Positions 50,447-59,471 of a stretch of DNA of 64,000 nucleotides are shown one piece after another. Within the stretch, counting starts at the first letter, position 1, and each line of letters begins with the position of its first letter. Both the position numbers and the translations under genes were made by a program. A model generated the notes under the pieces. That model saw only the letters and a list, made by a program, of their open reading frames with translations. It made no database searches and was not told the DNA's origin. This stretch comes from Bog-756 sp963738545 (GTDB taxonomy: Bacteria > Actinomycetota > Acidimicrobiia > Acidimicrobiales > RAAP-2), in assembly GCA_963738545.1 (NCBI GenBank), contig CAVTXA010000007.1, positions 682,001 through 746,000 on the forward strand, given 5' to 3'.

Positions 50447-51058
50447 TCAGGGCTGCAGCCGGTCGATGCGCCAGCCGTCGCCGTCCGGCGTGTAGAGGAG
50501 CCGGTCGTGCAGCCGGTCCTGGCGGTTCTGCCAGAACTCGAAAGACCGGGGGAGGACGGCCAGGCCACCCCACCAGGCCGGCCGGGGCACCGGTCGGCCG
50601 TCGAACTCGGACTCGAGGGCCCGGACCCGCTGGTCGAGCGCATCCCGGCTGGCCACCACCTCGCTCTGGTGCGAGGCGTGGGCCCCGATCTGCCCGCCGT
50701 GGGGGCGGGTGGCGAAGTAGGCGTCGGACTCATCGTTGCCGGTGCGCTCGACGGCTCCCTCGATGCGGACCTGCCGGCCCCGGGGCTCCCAGTAGAAGAG
50801 GAGGGCGGCCACGGGGTGCTCGGTGAGCTCACGCCCTTTGCGACTGGCGTAGTTGGTGTGGAAGATGAAGCCCTCCTGACCCCACTGTTTGAGCAGCACC
50901 ATGCGGACCGACGGTCGACCGTCGTCCCCCACCGAGGCCACGGCCATGGCCTCGGGAGCCTCCATGACGGCGGCCGCGTCGCCGTACCACCGACCGAACT
51001 GGACGAACGGATCGGGATCGACGTCGCGCTCGAGCAGTGGCTGCCACCGTTGGCTCAT
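50447..51058 (-). CDS. pdxH: Pyridoxamine 5'-phosphate oxidase
   Basis: A 203-residue FMN enzyme that oxidises pyridoxine or pyridoxamine phosphate to PLP. FMN and substrate contacts are seen in PSVRMVLLKQWGQEGFIFHTNYASRKGREL, ALLFYWEPRGRQVRIEGAVE, the conserved FATRPHGGQIGAHASHQSEV (usually SR-P-x-S-Q-x-G-AW-S-QS) and the end FWQNRQDRLHDRL, which matches the PdxH C-terminal W-x-x-x-x-x-R-L-H-D-R signature. Length is usual for the family. It is divergent from the PLP-dependent aminotransferase at 51128, with only 69 bp between, so PLP supply and use are neighbours. Confidence 0.94.
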   Translation of the reverse strand: MSQRWQPLLERDVDPDPFVQFGRWYGDAAAVMEAPEAMAVASVGDDGRPSVRMVLLKQWGQEGFIFHTNYASRKGRELTEHPVAALLFYWEPRGRQVRIEGAVERTGNDESDAYFATRPHGGQIGAHASHQSEVVASRDALDQRVRALESEFDGRPVPRPAWWGGLAVLPRSFEFWQNRQDRLHDRLLYTPDGDGWRIDRLQP

Positions 51059-51127
51059 CCCCCCAACCTACCGACCCCATCCGGGCGACCTCCCGGACCC
51101 GGCCGGTGAGCCGGTAGATTCCCCGTC

Positions 51128-52327
51128 GTGACCGGCTCCATCGACGTCGCCGCCGAACGCGCCGCAACGCCCGGATGTACCACGGTCAACCACCTCAACA
51201 ACGCCGGCGCCGCGCTGCCGACGACGGCCACCCTCGAGGCCGAGATCGAGTACCTGCGCTTCGAGGCGCAACGGGGTGGCTACGAGGCGGCCGTGGAGGT
51301 GGCCGGGCGCCTGGCCGGGGTGCGGTCATCGGCCGCTCGTCTGCTCCACGCCCAGCCCGACGAGGTGGCGGTGGCCGGCTCGGACACCCAGGCGTGGACC
51401 AAGGTCGTCTGGGGCTTCTTCCTCGGAGGGGGCATCGGCGCAGGCCAGCGGGTGGTGGTGGACCGGATCACCTACGACAGCCACTACCTCGGCCTGCTGC
51501 AGGTCGGTGAGGTGGCCGGATCGACCATCGACGTCGTGCCCTCCACGGCGGACGGGACCGTGGACCTCGACGCGTTGGCGTCGGTCCTCGGATCCGAGCA
51601 CGTGGCGCTGGTGGCCCTCACCCACGTCGGGACCCACCGGGGCCTAGTCAACCCGGTCGAGGAGGCCGGCCGCCTGTGCCGGGAGGCCGCCGTCCCCTAC
51701 TTCCTCGACGCCTGCCAGAGCGTGGGTCAGCTCGCCGTCGACGTGGGCGCCATCGGCTGTGACGCGCTCACGGCCACCGGACGCAAGTGGCTCCGGGGCC
51801 CGAGGGGTACCGGCCTCCTCGTCGTCCGCCACGACTTCGCCGAGCGCCTCCACCCCCCGGGTATCGGCAACAGCGCCGCCGAGTGGGAGGATGCCGAGCA
51901 CTACCGCTTCCGCCCCGGCGCCGGTCGCTTGGCCGAGTTCGAGGTGCCGGTGGCCGCCCACCTGGGATTGGGAGTGGCCATCGACCATGTCCTCGAGCTG
52001 GGCATCGACGCCATCGCCCAACGGGTCGGGGCCCTGGGCGAGCAGCTGCGCTCGGACCTCGAGGCCCTCCCCGGGGTGGCCGTGCACGACGGCGGTACCC
52101 GCCGCTCGGGCATCGTCACCTTCACGGTGGACGACGTGGGCCCCCCCGCCGTGGCCACCGCGGCAGCGGCGGCCGGCATCAACGTCTCGGTGAGTGACGC
52201 CCCGTGGGCCCGCCTCGACATGGTGGCCCCCAACCCCACCTCCAAGGTGCGGGCCTCACCCCACTACTACAACACCGTCGACGAACTGGCCCGGCTGGTG
52301 GAGGTCGTCGCCTCGCTCCCTCGCTGA
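51128..52327 (+). CDS. Class V aminotransferase (cysteine desulfurase/EgtE-like)
   Basis: A 399-residue fold-type I PLP enzyme. Motifs are VNHLNNAGAALPTTATLEAE at the N-terminus, GSDTQAWTKVVWGFF, ALVALTHVGTHRGLVNP, the PLP aspartate in YFLDACQSVGQLAVDVGAIG and the Schiff-base lysine in TATGRKWLRGPRGTG. The late part YYNTVDELARLVEVV is the normal C-terminal domain. The family includes cysteine desulfurases, isopenicillin-N epimerase-like enzymes and the ergothioneine lyase EgtE; no egt or suf genes are near, so the reaction is open. GTG 51128 is preceded by a TAGATT -10-like box, so the message may be leaderless. A strong hairpin follows the stop. Confidence 0.9.
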   Translation: MTGSIDVAAERAATPGCTTVNHLNNAGAALPTTATLEAEIEYLRFEAQRGGYEAAVEVAGRLAGVRSSAARLLHAQPDEVAVAGSDTQAWTKVVWGFFLGGGIGAGQRVVVDRITYDSHYLGLLQVGEVAGSTIDVVPSTADGTVDLDALASVLGSEHVALVALTHVGTHRGLVNPVEEAGRLCREAAVPYFLDACQSVGQLAVDVGAIGCDALTATGRKWLRGPRGTGLLVVRHDFAERLHPPGIGNSAAEWEDAEHYRFRPGAGRLAEFEVPVAAHLGLGVAIDHVLELGIDAIAQRVGALGEQLRSDLEALPGVAVHDGGTRRSGIVTFTVDDVGPPAVATAAAAAGINVSVSDAPWARLDMVAPNPTSKVRASPHYYNTVDELARLVEVVASLPR

Positions 52328-52340
52328 TCAGCAGCCCAGT

Positions 52341-52363
52341 GGGTCGTGGTGGTACCACGACCC
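52341..52363 (+). terminator. Strong hairpin after the aminotransferase gene
   Basis: GGGTCGTGGT-GGT-ACCACGACCC: a perfect 10-bp stem with a three-base loop, 13 bp past the stop. There is no T-run, but it is the most stable small hairpin I noticed in the window. It lies before the permease gene, so it probably separates the two units. Confidence 0.55.
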
Positions 52364-52493
52364 CGGCCCACCGGGTGCCGCCCTTGTCGACCTCGGTCCC
52401 ATTCGGGCACGCTGTCCCTACGATGGCGAACGCTGCGCCGCAGGTGGAGGCGAAGGTGGCCGGTGCCCTCCGGGGCCCGGAAGCGGAGACGTG

Positions 52494-55016
52494 GTGAACG
52501 GAGCGGTGCTGGGCCCGGCGTGGTACCGCCTGGCCACCACCGTCGGCCGCCGCTGGACCGGCTATCTGGCCATCGTTCTGCTCATCGGCCTGATCGGCGG
52601 TCTGGCCATGGGCGCCATCGCCGGAGCCCGACGGACGGGTGTCTCGTACGCCACCTACCTAGCCTCGACCGATCCCTCCGACCTGACCGTGACCCTGGGC
52701 GTGGCCAGCTGCCCGACGTGCTCGGGCTACTCCCCGACCGTGGAGCCCACGCTGGCCAAGCTGCCCCACGTGGAGCGCGTCGAGGGGTCCATCGAGACCT
52801 ACGGCCAGGTTCTGGAGCCCGACGGCACCCCGCCGACCATCAGCCCCACCCTGTTCAACGAGATCGATCCCATCGCCAGCACTGACGGCCTCTACGTCGA
52901 CCAGGACCGGGTCACCCCGGTGGCCGGCCGGATGGCCGATCCCCACCAGGTGGATGAGATGGTGATGACGGCAGCCGCCGCACACCTCCAGGGGCTGCAC
53001 GTGGGCGAGACCGTGCCCGTCGGCTTCTACACCAACGCCCAGTCCACCAATCCGGCCTTCGGGACCCCCGCCCTGCGGCCCAAGACCACGGTGCGGATGA
53101 CGCTGGTGGGCCTGGTGGTGTTCCACGACGCCCTGATCCAAGACCAGGTCGACCGGTACCCGACCGATGAGCTGTTCACCCCGGCCCTGGCCCGGTTGAT
53201 CGGGGCCAGCGGGGCCGGTGTCGGCCTCTACGGGCTGCGGCTGGACGGCGGTGGGGCCGAGGTCACGGCGGTGGAGGGGGAGATCCTCAAGGCCTTCCCG
53301 GCCGGTGGGTACGTCCAGTTCCACGTCACCTCGACCAGCGCCTCCCAGGCGGCGAGGGCGATCAGGCCCGAGGCCATCGCCCTCGGGGTGTTCGGGGCCA
53401 TCGCCGGCGTGGCCGCGCTGCTCCTCGCTGGCCAGGCCATCGGGCGTCAGCTGCGACTGGGGGCCGACGAGGAGGCCACGATGCGTTCACTCGGGGCCAG
53501 CCCGGCCATGACCTTGATGGACGGGCTGGCCGGCATCGGGCTGGCCATCGTGGCCGGTTCCGCCCTGGCCGTGGCGGTGGCCCTGGTGCTGTCCCCCCTG
53601 GCTCCGCTCGGACCGGTTCATGCCGTCTACCCCTACCCCGGGATCTCCTTCGACTGGGTGGTGCTGGGAGGCGGCCTGGCTGTGTCCATCCTCGCCCTCG
53701 GCACCGTGGCCGTGGCCCTGGCCGTCCGGTCCGCCCCCCACCGCCCGACAGCGGGCCGGCTCGGTGCCGGCGCACGTCCGTCGTGGGTGGCCACCTCGGC
53801 CGCCTCCTCCGGCCTGCCCCTGAGCGCGGTCACCGGCATCCGCTTCGCCCTCCAGCCCGGGACCGGTCGCAACTCGGTTCCGGTGCGATCAGCCATCGTG
53901 GGCGCGGTCCTGGCTGTGCTGGTCCTGACGACCACCGTGACTTTCGGGGCCAGCCTCGACTCCCTCGTCTCCCATCCCGCCCTCTACGGGTGGAACTGGG
54001 ACTTCGCCCTCCAGTCGACCGACGGCGAGGGCGCCACCCTGCCCCTGACCCAGACCCTGCTGGACCAGGACCGAGACGTGGCGTCGTCGGCCGGCATCGA
54101 CTTCCGCACCGTCGATCTCGACGGACACACGGTGGCCGCGCTCCAAGGGGAGGACCAGGCCCCCTTCGTGCCGCCCATCCTCTCGGGTCACGCCGTGGAC
54201 GGGCGCGGCCAGGTCGTCCTGGGCCAGGCCACCCTGGCCCAGCTGCACAAGCGCATCGGTGACACCGTCCACGCCGTCACCGAGGGCGGGAGTGGCACCT
54301 TCACCATCGTGGGCACCACCACCCTGCCGGCCATCGGGATCTCCCAGGGACTGCACACGTCGATGGGGACCGGGGCCTACGCCGCCAACGGCCCGCTGAG
54401 CAACAACGCCCCGGCGGCCTGCAACGGTCCCACCATGATCTTGGTCCGGCTCCGAGCGGGCGTGCCTGCGGCGGCGGGTGAGGCCTCACTCGAGCGGATC
54501 GCCAACCGCTCCAACCGAGCCTTCGATGCCTTCGGCCCCACCAGCGCCTGCGCCGGGCAGTTCGTCTCGGTGGTCGGCCCCCAACGCCCGGCCGAGATCG
54601 TGAACTATCAGTCCATGGGGGACACGCCGGCGTACCTGGCCATCGGCCTGGCCGCCGGCGCGGTGGCGGCACTCGGTGTGACCCTCACCGCGTCGGTGCG
54701 CCGACGGCGACGGGACCTGGCTCTGTTCAAGACCCTCGGCTTCGTGAGGCGCCAGCTGATGGGCGCGGTGGCCTGGCAGTCCACGGTGGCGGTGGGCATC
54801 GGCACGGTGATCGGGGTACCCCTCGGCATCATCGCCGGGCGCCTCCTGTGGAACCTGTTCGCCCGGGCCATCGACGTCGTCCCGGCACCGAGCGTGCCTG
54901 CTCCCGATATCGGCCTCATCGTCGTCGGCTCGCTGGTGCTGGCCAACCTGGTGGCCGCCCTACCCGCCCGTCTGGCCGCTCGCACCCCCACTGCGCTCCT
55001 GTTGCGGGCCGAGTAG
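52494..55016 (+). CDS. FtsX-like ABC transporter permease (two FtsX domains)
   Basis: An 840-residue paralogue of the permease at 35540-38065. An N-terminal anchor (YLAIVLLIGLIGGLAMGAIAG) is followed by a first periplasmic domain with SCPTCSGYSPTVEPTLAK and DEMVMTAAAAHLQGLHVG, membrane segments around residues 300-430, a second periplasmic domain and the final FtsX domain with ASVRRRRRDLALFKTLGFVR. It ends AARTPTALLLRAE. GTG 52494 is chosen for GGAG five bases upstream; a GTG directly before is the alternative. A CPTC pair in the first periplasmic domain is absent from the paralogue. No ATPase gene is adjacent. Substrate unknown. Confidence 0.92.
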   Translation: MNGAVLGPAWYRLATTVGRRWTGYLAIVLLIGLIGGLAMGAIAGARRTGVSYATYLASTDPSDLTVTLGVASCPTCSGYSPTVEPTLAKLPHVERVEGSIETYGQVLEPDGTPPTISPTLFNEIDPIASTDGLYVDQDRVTPVAGRMADPHQVDEMVMTAAAAHLQGLHVGETVPVGFYTNAQSTNPAFGTPALRPKTTVRMTLVGLVVFHDALIQDQVDRYPTDELFTPALARLIGASGAGVGLYGLRLDGGGAEVTAVEGEILKAFPAGGYVQFHVTSTSASQAARAIRPEAIALGVFGAIAGVAALLLAGQAIGRQLRLGADEEATMRSLGASPAMTLMDGLAGIGLAIVAGSALAVAVALVLSPLAPLGPVHAVYPYPGISFDWVVLGGGLAVSILALGTVAVALAVRSAPHRPTAGRLGAGARPSWVATSAASSGLPLSAVTGIRFALQPGTGRNSVPVRSAIVGAVLAVLVLTTTVTFGASLDSLVSHPALYGWNWDFALQSTDGEGATLPLTQTLLDQDRDVASSAGIDFRTVDLDGHTVAALQGEDQAPFVPPILSGHAVDGRGQVVLGQATLAQLHKRIGDTVHAVTEGGSGTFTIVGTTTLPAIGISQGLHTSMGTGAYAANGPLSNNAPAACNGPTMILVRLRAGVPAAAGEASLERIANRSNRAFDAFGPTSACAGQFVSVVGPQRPAEIVNYQSMGDTPAYLAIGLAAGAVAALGVTLTASVRRRRRDLALFKTLGFVRRQLMGAVAWQSTVAVGIGTVIGVPLGIIAGRLLWNLFARAIDVVPAPSVPAPDIGLIVVGSLVLANLVAALPARLAARTPTALLLRAE

Positions 55017-55061
55017 CTCCGGACCCGCGCACCTCATGCACGGCCGTCCGGCAGACCGCGT

Positions 55062-56423
55062 TCAGGCCAGCAGGGCCACCACGTCGTCGGCGGTCTGCTC
55101 GCCGGAGCGCACCGCTCCCTCCATGTAGCCGTTCCACACCGGCGAGCACTCCGCTCCGGCCCAGTGCACCCGACCCACCGGCTCGGTCAGGGCGGGACCG
55201 AAGGCACCCCACACCCCCGGGGTGAAGTGGGCGCCGTAACAGCCCCGGCTGAACTCCTCGGCCATCCAGTCCCGCTCGATGTACTCGACCGGGTGGGCGG
55301 CCCGGGGTCCGAAGTACCGCACGAAGCAGGTCACGGCGGCGTCCCGGCGCTCCTCCAGTGAGAGGCGGGCCGCCCGGCGGCCGTCGTTGGCCTCCATGAA
55401 GCCCAGGAGCACGCCGGGGGTGCCACCGGGGGGCGAGTTGTCGAAGGTCACCTTGACGGGACCCTCGTCGGAGGCGGCCTGGCCGGTGAGCCCGTCCTGT
55501 CGCCAGAAGGGTTCGTCGTAGACCGCACACAGCTTGATGACCGAACCGGCCGGCAGACGCTGGGTGAGCTGGTCGCGCCACGACGGGAGGACGGGGTCGT
55601 ACTCCAGTCGCCCGGCCAGGGTGGGCGGCAGGGTCACGATGACCCGGTCGGCCTCGAAGGCGTCGCCGTCCCGGGTGGTGACCGTGACCCCGGTGTCCCT
55701 GCGGGTGATCCGGCGCACCGGGCTGTCCAGGCGCACCCGGTCACCGAGGCCCTCGGCCATGGTCTCGCTGATCCGGATGGAGCCGCCCACGACCCGGTCC
55801 TGCTGGGCCCCTCCGGCCGTGCTGATCAGTCCCTCGAGGTCGGTGCCCGAGTGGGCGTAGAACAGCGCGTGGAGGGCCGAGAGGTTGCCGCTCTCGGCGG
55901 AGAAGACGGCCTCGGTGGCCACTCGGAAGTAGGCCCGACCGGTCTCCGTACGCAGAGTGCGGCGGATCCATGTCTCGAACGTCTGATTGTCGAGGGCATC
56001 GGCACCCGGAGCGGTCCAGGGCTTGTCCAGCGGCACCTGGTCGGCCAACTTCTGGAATCGGGTCATCCCCTGGAACAGGTCGGCCAGGACGAACGGGTTG
56101 AGCTTGGGCACGGCCCCCCGCTTGGAGGCCATCCGGCTCTGCTTGCCGGCCAGCTGGACGACGTGCTTCCCGGTGTTGAAGGTGGGGAAGGTCGTGAGGC
56201 CCAGCTCCTCCACCAGCGCGTACATCCGGGTCTGGGTGGGACCCAGCCACTGGCCCCCCAGCTCGATGGGCGTGCCGTCCGCCGTGCTGCCCCCTTCGGT
56301 GCGCCCGCCCACTCGGGACCGGGCCTCCAGTACGGTGACCTCCACCCCCGAGGAGTGCAGCCGTCGGGCGGCGGCCAGTCCGGACAGACCCGCTCCGACG
56401 ACCAGGACGCTGGGTGTGCTCAT
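55062..56423 (-). CDS. Flavin monoamine oxidase family protein
   Basis: A 453-residue FAD amine oxidase. The N-terminal Rossmann motif is SVLVVGAGLSGLAAARRLHS followed by VTVLEARSRVGGRTEG and the substrate-side IELGGQWLGPTQTRM. The C-terminal motif WAGAECSPVWNGYMEGAVRSGE is the FAD-contact end of monoamine and putrescine oxidases. It lacks a signal peptide, so it is cytoplasmic. The ATG at 56423 overlaps the stop of the upstream C69 gene as ATGA. Oxidising an amine released by that hydrolase is a plausible joint role, but inference only. Confidence 0.92.
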   Translation of the reverse strand: MSTPSVLVVGAGLSGLAAARRLHSSGVEVTVLEARSRVGGRTEGGSTADGTPIELGGQWLGPTQTRMYALVEELGLTTFPTFNTGKHVVQLAGKQSRMASKRGAVPKLNPFVLADLFQGMTRFQKLADQVPLDKPWTAPGADALDNQTFETWIRRTLRTETGRAYFRVATEAVFSAESGNLSALHALFYAHSGTDLEGLISTAGGAQQDRVVGGSIRISETMAEGLGDRVRLDSPVRRITRRDTGVTVTTRDGDAFEADRVIVTLPPTLAGRLEYDPVLPSWRDQLTQRLPAGSVIKLCAVYDEPFWRQDGLTGQAASDEGPVKVTFDNSPPGGTPGVLLGFMEANDGRRAARLSLEERRDAAVTCFVRYFGPRAAHPVEYIERDWMAEEFSRGCYGAHFTPGVWGAFGPALTEPVGRVHWAGAECSPVWNGYMEGAVRSGEQTADDVVALLA

Positions 56424-57649
56424 GGATGCAGCTCCTTGTCGATGGCCACCATGCGGTCGAGCCCGGCGGCCCGGTCGCTGGACTTCCAGGCTCTGCGGAC
56501 CCAGGCGGGCCGGTTGTCCGGCAGATGGGCGGCGGCCACGTCGGCCAGCCATCGCCGCTCCAGTCGCTCGGCCTCACCGAACGCCGATGCCGACGACGGT
56601 GGGTCGGCGAGCCACCGTGACTCGGTGCGGTCCCGAGCGTACCGGTAGCGGGGCATCAGCGTGGAGTGGGCCGCCATAGTGCTCCGGTGGAGGAGTTCGT
56701 GTCGCCACCACAGGCTGTCGCCCTCGAAGACGTTGGTGGGGGTCGGGGACAGATCCAGGGGCTCGGCCACCGCCACCGGTTTGAACAGCGACGTGCAGGG
56801 TGCGGCGGTGGCCGTGGCCCAGTGCCGGATCCCGTGACGGGAACCCGGCCGGAGATCGGACACCCACGACGCCGTGGTCTGGCTCGAGGCCACCAGTCCT
56901 CCGGCGTGCACGCAAGGGGCACCGAGCCCGCCGTGGACCGGGGACCACCGCGGGGTGGCCGTGGGGCCGTGGCCGCGGAGGGCCTCCATGAGGTCGCCGG
57001 GACCGGTGGCCACCGAGGCCAAGGGCTCGGTCCGGGCCCTCCGGGTGCGAGCCGAGGACAGCCACGTCCTGCCCGTCCGGGCGTGGGCCTTGGCGAAGGC
57101 CGGGATGGTCAGGCCGTTGGAGATGCTCCGGCCCGGCCCCACCACCACCTCGGTGGCCCACTGGGAGCCCGCCGTCTCCAGGACGAACGCCCCGTCGGGG
57201 TCGGCCACGAGGAAGCTGTTGTCGTAGGTGAACTCGGGCCGCTCGTAGCTGCACGGTCCCCCCTGACCGTGTCGCTCGAGCAACTCCACCATCACCGAGA
57301 CGGCCGCCTCCGCGGTAGCGGCCCGCTCGAGGGCCAGTCGGAGCAGGTCCATGCCCAACAGGGCCTTGTCCCCGGCAGGGGCGGTCGTGAACACGGCCTC
57401 GTTGCCGATCACCACACCGTGCTCGTTGGCACCCATCTCGGCCCCCCACATCCACCACGGCCGCGACAGCAGCACGGCCTGGGTGTGGGGCACCTGGGGC
57501 ACGTCGATCCACGTACACGCCACCCGGTCCCCGGGCGCGTGGTCGGCCGAGGGCACCCACTCGAGGGGCTGCGCCTCGTTGGGGTCCCGGTCGCTGTTCT
57601 TGGCGAAGAGCACCCCGTCGGGGGTGATGGTCACCATCGAGTCACACAC
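56420..57649 (-). CDS. C69/secernin-like N-terminal-nucleophile hydrolase
   Basis: A 409-residue protein of the peptidase C69 (dipeptidase/secernin) group. With the GTG at 57649 as start the protein begins M-C-D-S-M-V-T-I-T-P-D-G, so removing Met leaves Cys as the free N-terminal nucleophile. GAGGGGG sits 5 bp before this GTG. A TTG at 57679 is in frame but would bury the cysteine. FAKNSDRDPNEAQPLEWV is the secernin signature; WGAEMGANEHGVVIGNEAV and FLVADPDGAFVLETAG follow. Known relatives cleave dipeptides or C-N amide bonds. It is the first gene of an operon with the amine oxidase and is divergent from two amidohydrolases. Confidence 0.88.
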   Translation of the reverse strand: MCDSMVTITPDGVLFAKNSDRDPNEAQPLEWVPSADHAPGDRVACTWIDVPQVPHTQAVLLSRPWWMWGAEMGANEHGVVIGNEAVFTTAPAGDKALLGMDLLRLALERAATAEAAVSVMVELLERHGQGGPCSYERPEFTYDNSFLVADPDGAFVLETAGSQWATEVVVGPGRSISNGLTIPAFAKAHARTGRTWLSSARTRRARTEPLASVATGPGDLMEALRGHGPTATPRWSPVHGGLGAPCVHAGGLVASSQTTASWVSDLRPGSRHGIRHWATATAAPCTSLFKPVAVAEPLDLSPTPTNVFEGDSLWWRHELLHRSTMAAHSTLMPRYRYARDRTESRWLADPPSSASAFGEAERLERRWLADVAAAHLPDNRPAWVRRAWKSSDRAAGLDRMVAIDKELHP

Positions 57650-57812
57650 GCTGTCCCCCTCGAGCAGTACTCCGTCCAACCAAGCGACCGGCGACCCCGG
57701 CCCAGCGGCCGGCCCGGCCGACGGAGCCCACGGCGTCGAACGGATTGTCCCGTAAAGTTAGCCCCCTCGTGGACATTCCCCCTGAGCAGCGACGATACGA
57801 CCCCACTTCGCC

Positions 57813-59471
57813 ATGATGCTCGACCTGCTCATCCGCAATGCCCGCATCCTCACCGTGGATCCCGGCCGTCCCCGAGCCTCGAGCCTCGGGATCTGGAACG
57901 GACGGATCGTGGGCCTCGACGAGGAGCTGGACGGCACGGGGGCGCGTATCGAGGTGGATCTCCACGGGGCGGTGGTGGCCCCGGGATTCCACGACGCCCA
58001 CTGCCACACCAGCTCGTTCGGCCTGGAACGGGTCTCGCTCGCCCTCCAGGACTGCTCGGGCGCGGCGGCGACCCTGGCGGCGGTGGCCGCCCACGCCGAA
58101 GGCCTCGGGCCCGACGAGTGGGTCATCGGGTTCGGCTACGGGAACGGCATGGGTGCGGACGAGGCGCCGCGCCGTCAGGATCTGGACGGTGCCGGCGGAG
58201 GCCGACCGGTGTGGCTGACCCACCGGTCGGGCCACTCGTGTGTGGTGAGCACCTCCGTGCTCGAGGCGGTGGGGATCACCGGGGCCGTGCCCCCCGGCGG
58301 TCGCGGACGGGTGGAGGTGGACGACACCGGCCGGCCCACCGGGCTGATCGAGGAGACGGCCATGGACCTGGTCAAGGATCACGTCGGACCGTCCTCCATC
58401 CAGCGGATGGCCGAGGCCATCGACCGGGCCACGGCGCATTACCTGACCGAGGGCATCACCGGCTTCACCGATGCCGGCATCGGCTCTCCCGGCATCGATC
58501 ACACCCCGGTCGAGCTGGCCGCCTACCAGCTGGCCCGACGAACGGGCCGGCTGCACACCCGGGCCCAGGTGATGGTGTTCAACGAGCTCTTCCATCCTCT
58601 GGCGTCCCACCCCGACGACCGGATGGACACGGGACTGGATCTCGGCAGCCACACCGGGTTCGGGGACGACTGGCTCTCCCTCGGGGCCATGAAGATCTGG
58701 ATCGACGGGTCGGGGCTCGGGCACACCGCCGCCACCACGGGACCGGACGGGAAGCTCCGGGGTGCGTTCGACAACGACCCCGAGATCCTCACGCGGTCCA
58801 TCGTCGATGCCCACCGCGCCGGATGGCAGGTGGCGGCGCACGCCATCGGCGACGCGGCCGTGGATCTGGTCCTCGACGCCCTGGAGGCGGCGGAGGACGG
58901 CGGCCCGTCGGTGGCCCGTGGGGGGGCATCCCCGCGGCACCGCCTCGAACACGGGGTGGCGTTCCGGCCCGACCAGGTGGCGAGGTTGGCCCGGATGGGC
59001 ATGACCGTGGTGACCCAGCCGCTGTTCATCGACGACTTCGGTGATCCCCTCCTCCAGGGCCTGGCGGCCGGCGAGGTCGGGGACTACTTCCGCATGCGCA
59101 GCCTGCTGGTCGCCGGCGTCCCCGTGGTCGGGAGCTCCGACCGCCCGGTGGCGGCGGGATCCCCGCTGCGGGGCATCCAGGAGATGGTGGAGCGGACCAC
59201 GGCGGACGGAGCCGTCTTCGGTGCCGACGAGCGGTTGACGCCTGTCGAGGCCCTGCGCTCCTACACCGTGGGCGGCGCCCGGGCCGCTCACTGCGAGCAG
59301 CAGTGGGGCACGTTGACGCCCCGTCTCCTCGCCGACCTGGTGGTGTTGGGTGACGATCCCACCGACGTCGCCGTCGAGCGCATCGGCTCCATCGGGGTCC
59401 TGGCCACCGTGGTGGGGGGCCGGGCGGCCCACGACCCCGAGCATCTGTTCGCCGAAGCCGGCGATGGCTGA
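57813..59471 (+). CDS. YtcJ-like metal-dependent amidohydrolase
   Basis: A 552-residue TIM-barrel amidohydrolase of the amidohydrolase_3 type. An N-terminal beta-sandwich (LIRNARILTVDPGRPRASSL, GRIVGLDEELDG) precedes the metal motif VAPGFHDAHCHTSSFGL; the first metal site is in HDAHCH. Further sites are WQVAAHAIGDAAVDLVLDAL, RHRLEHGVAFRPDQVARL and the aspartate region PVVGSSDRPVAAGSPL, then the C-terminal LLADLVVLGDDPTDV. These enzymes cleave amide bonds of small molecules; the substrate is unknown. ATG 57813 is followed by a second ATG. The gene starts a four-gene operon with overlapping joints. A TAAAGT box about 55 bp upstream may be its -10. Confidence 0.9.
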   Translation: MMLDLLIRNARILTVDPGRPRASSLGIWNGRIVGLDEELDGTGARIEVDLHGAVVAPGFHDAHCHTSSFGLERVSLALQDCSGAAATLAAVAAHAEGLGPDEWVIGFGYGNGMGADEAPRRQDLDGAGGGRPVWLTHRSGHSCVVSTSVLEAVGITGAVPPGGRGRVEVDDTGRPTGLIEETAMDLVKDHVGPSSIQRMAEAIDRATAHYLTEGITGFTDAGIGSPGIDHTPVELAAYQLARRTGRLHTRAQVMVFNELFHPLASHPDDRMDTGLDLGSHTGFGDDWLSLGAMKIWIDGSGLGHTAATTGPDGKLRGAFDNDPEILTRSIVDAHRAGWQVAAHAIGDAAVDLVLDALEAAEDGGPSVARGGASPRHRLEHGVAFRPDQVARLARMGMTVVTQPLFIDDFGDPLLQGLAAGEVGDYFRMRSLLVAGVPVVGSSDRPVAAGSPLRGIQEMVERTTADGAVFGADERLTPVEALRSYTVGGARAAHCEQQWGTLTPRLLADLVVLGDDPTDVAVERIGSIGVLATVVGGRAAHDPEHLFAEAGDG

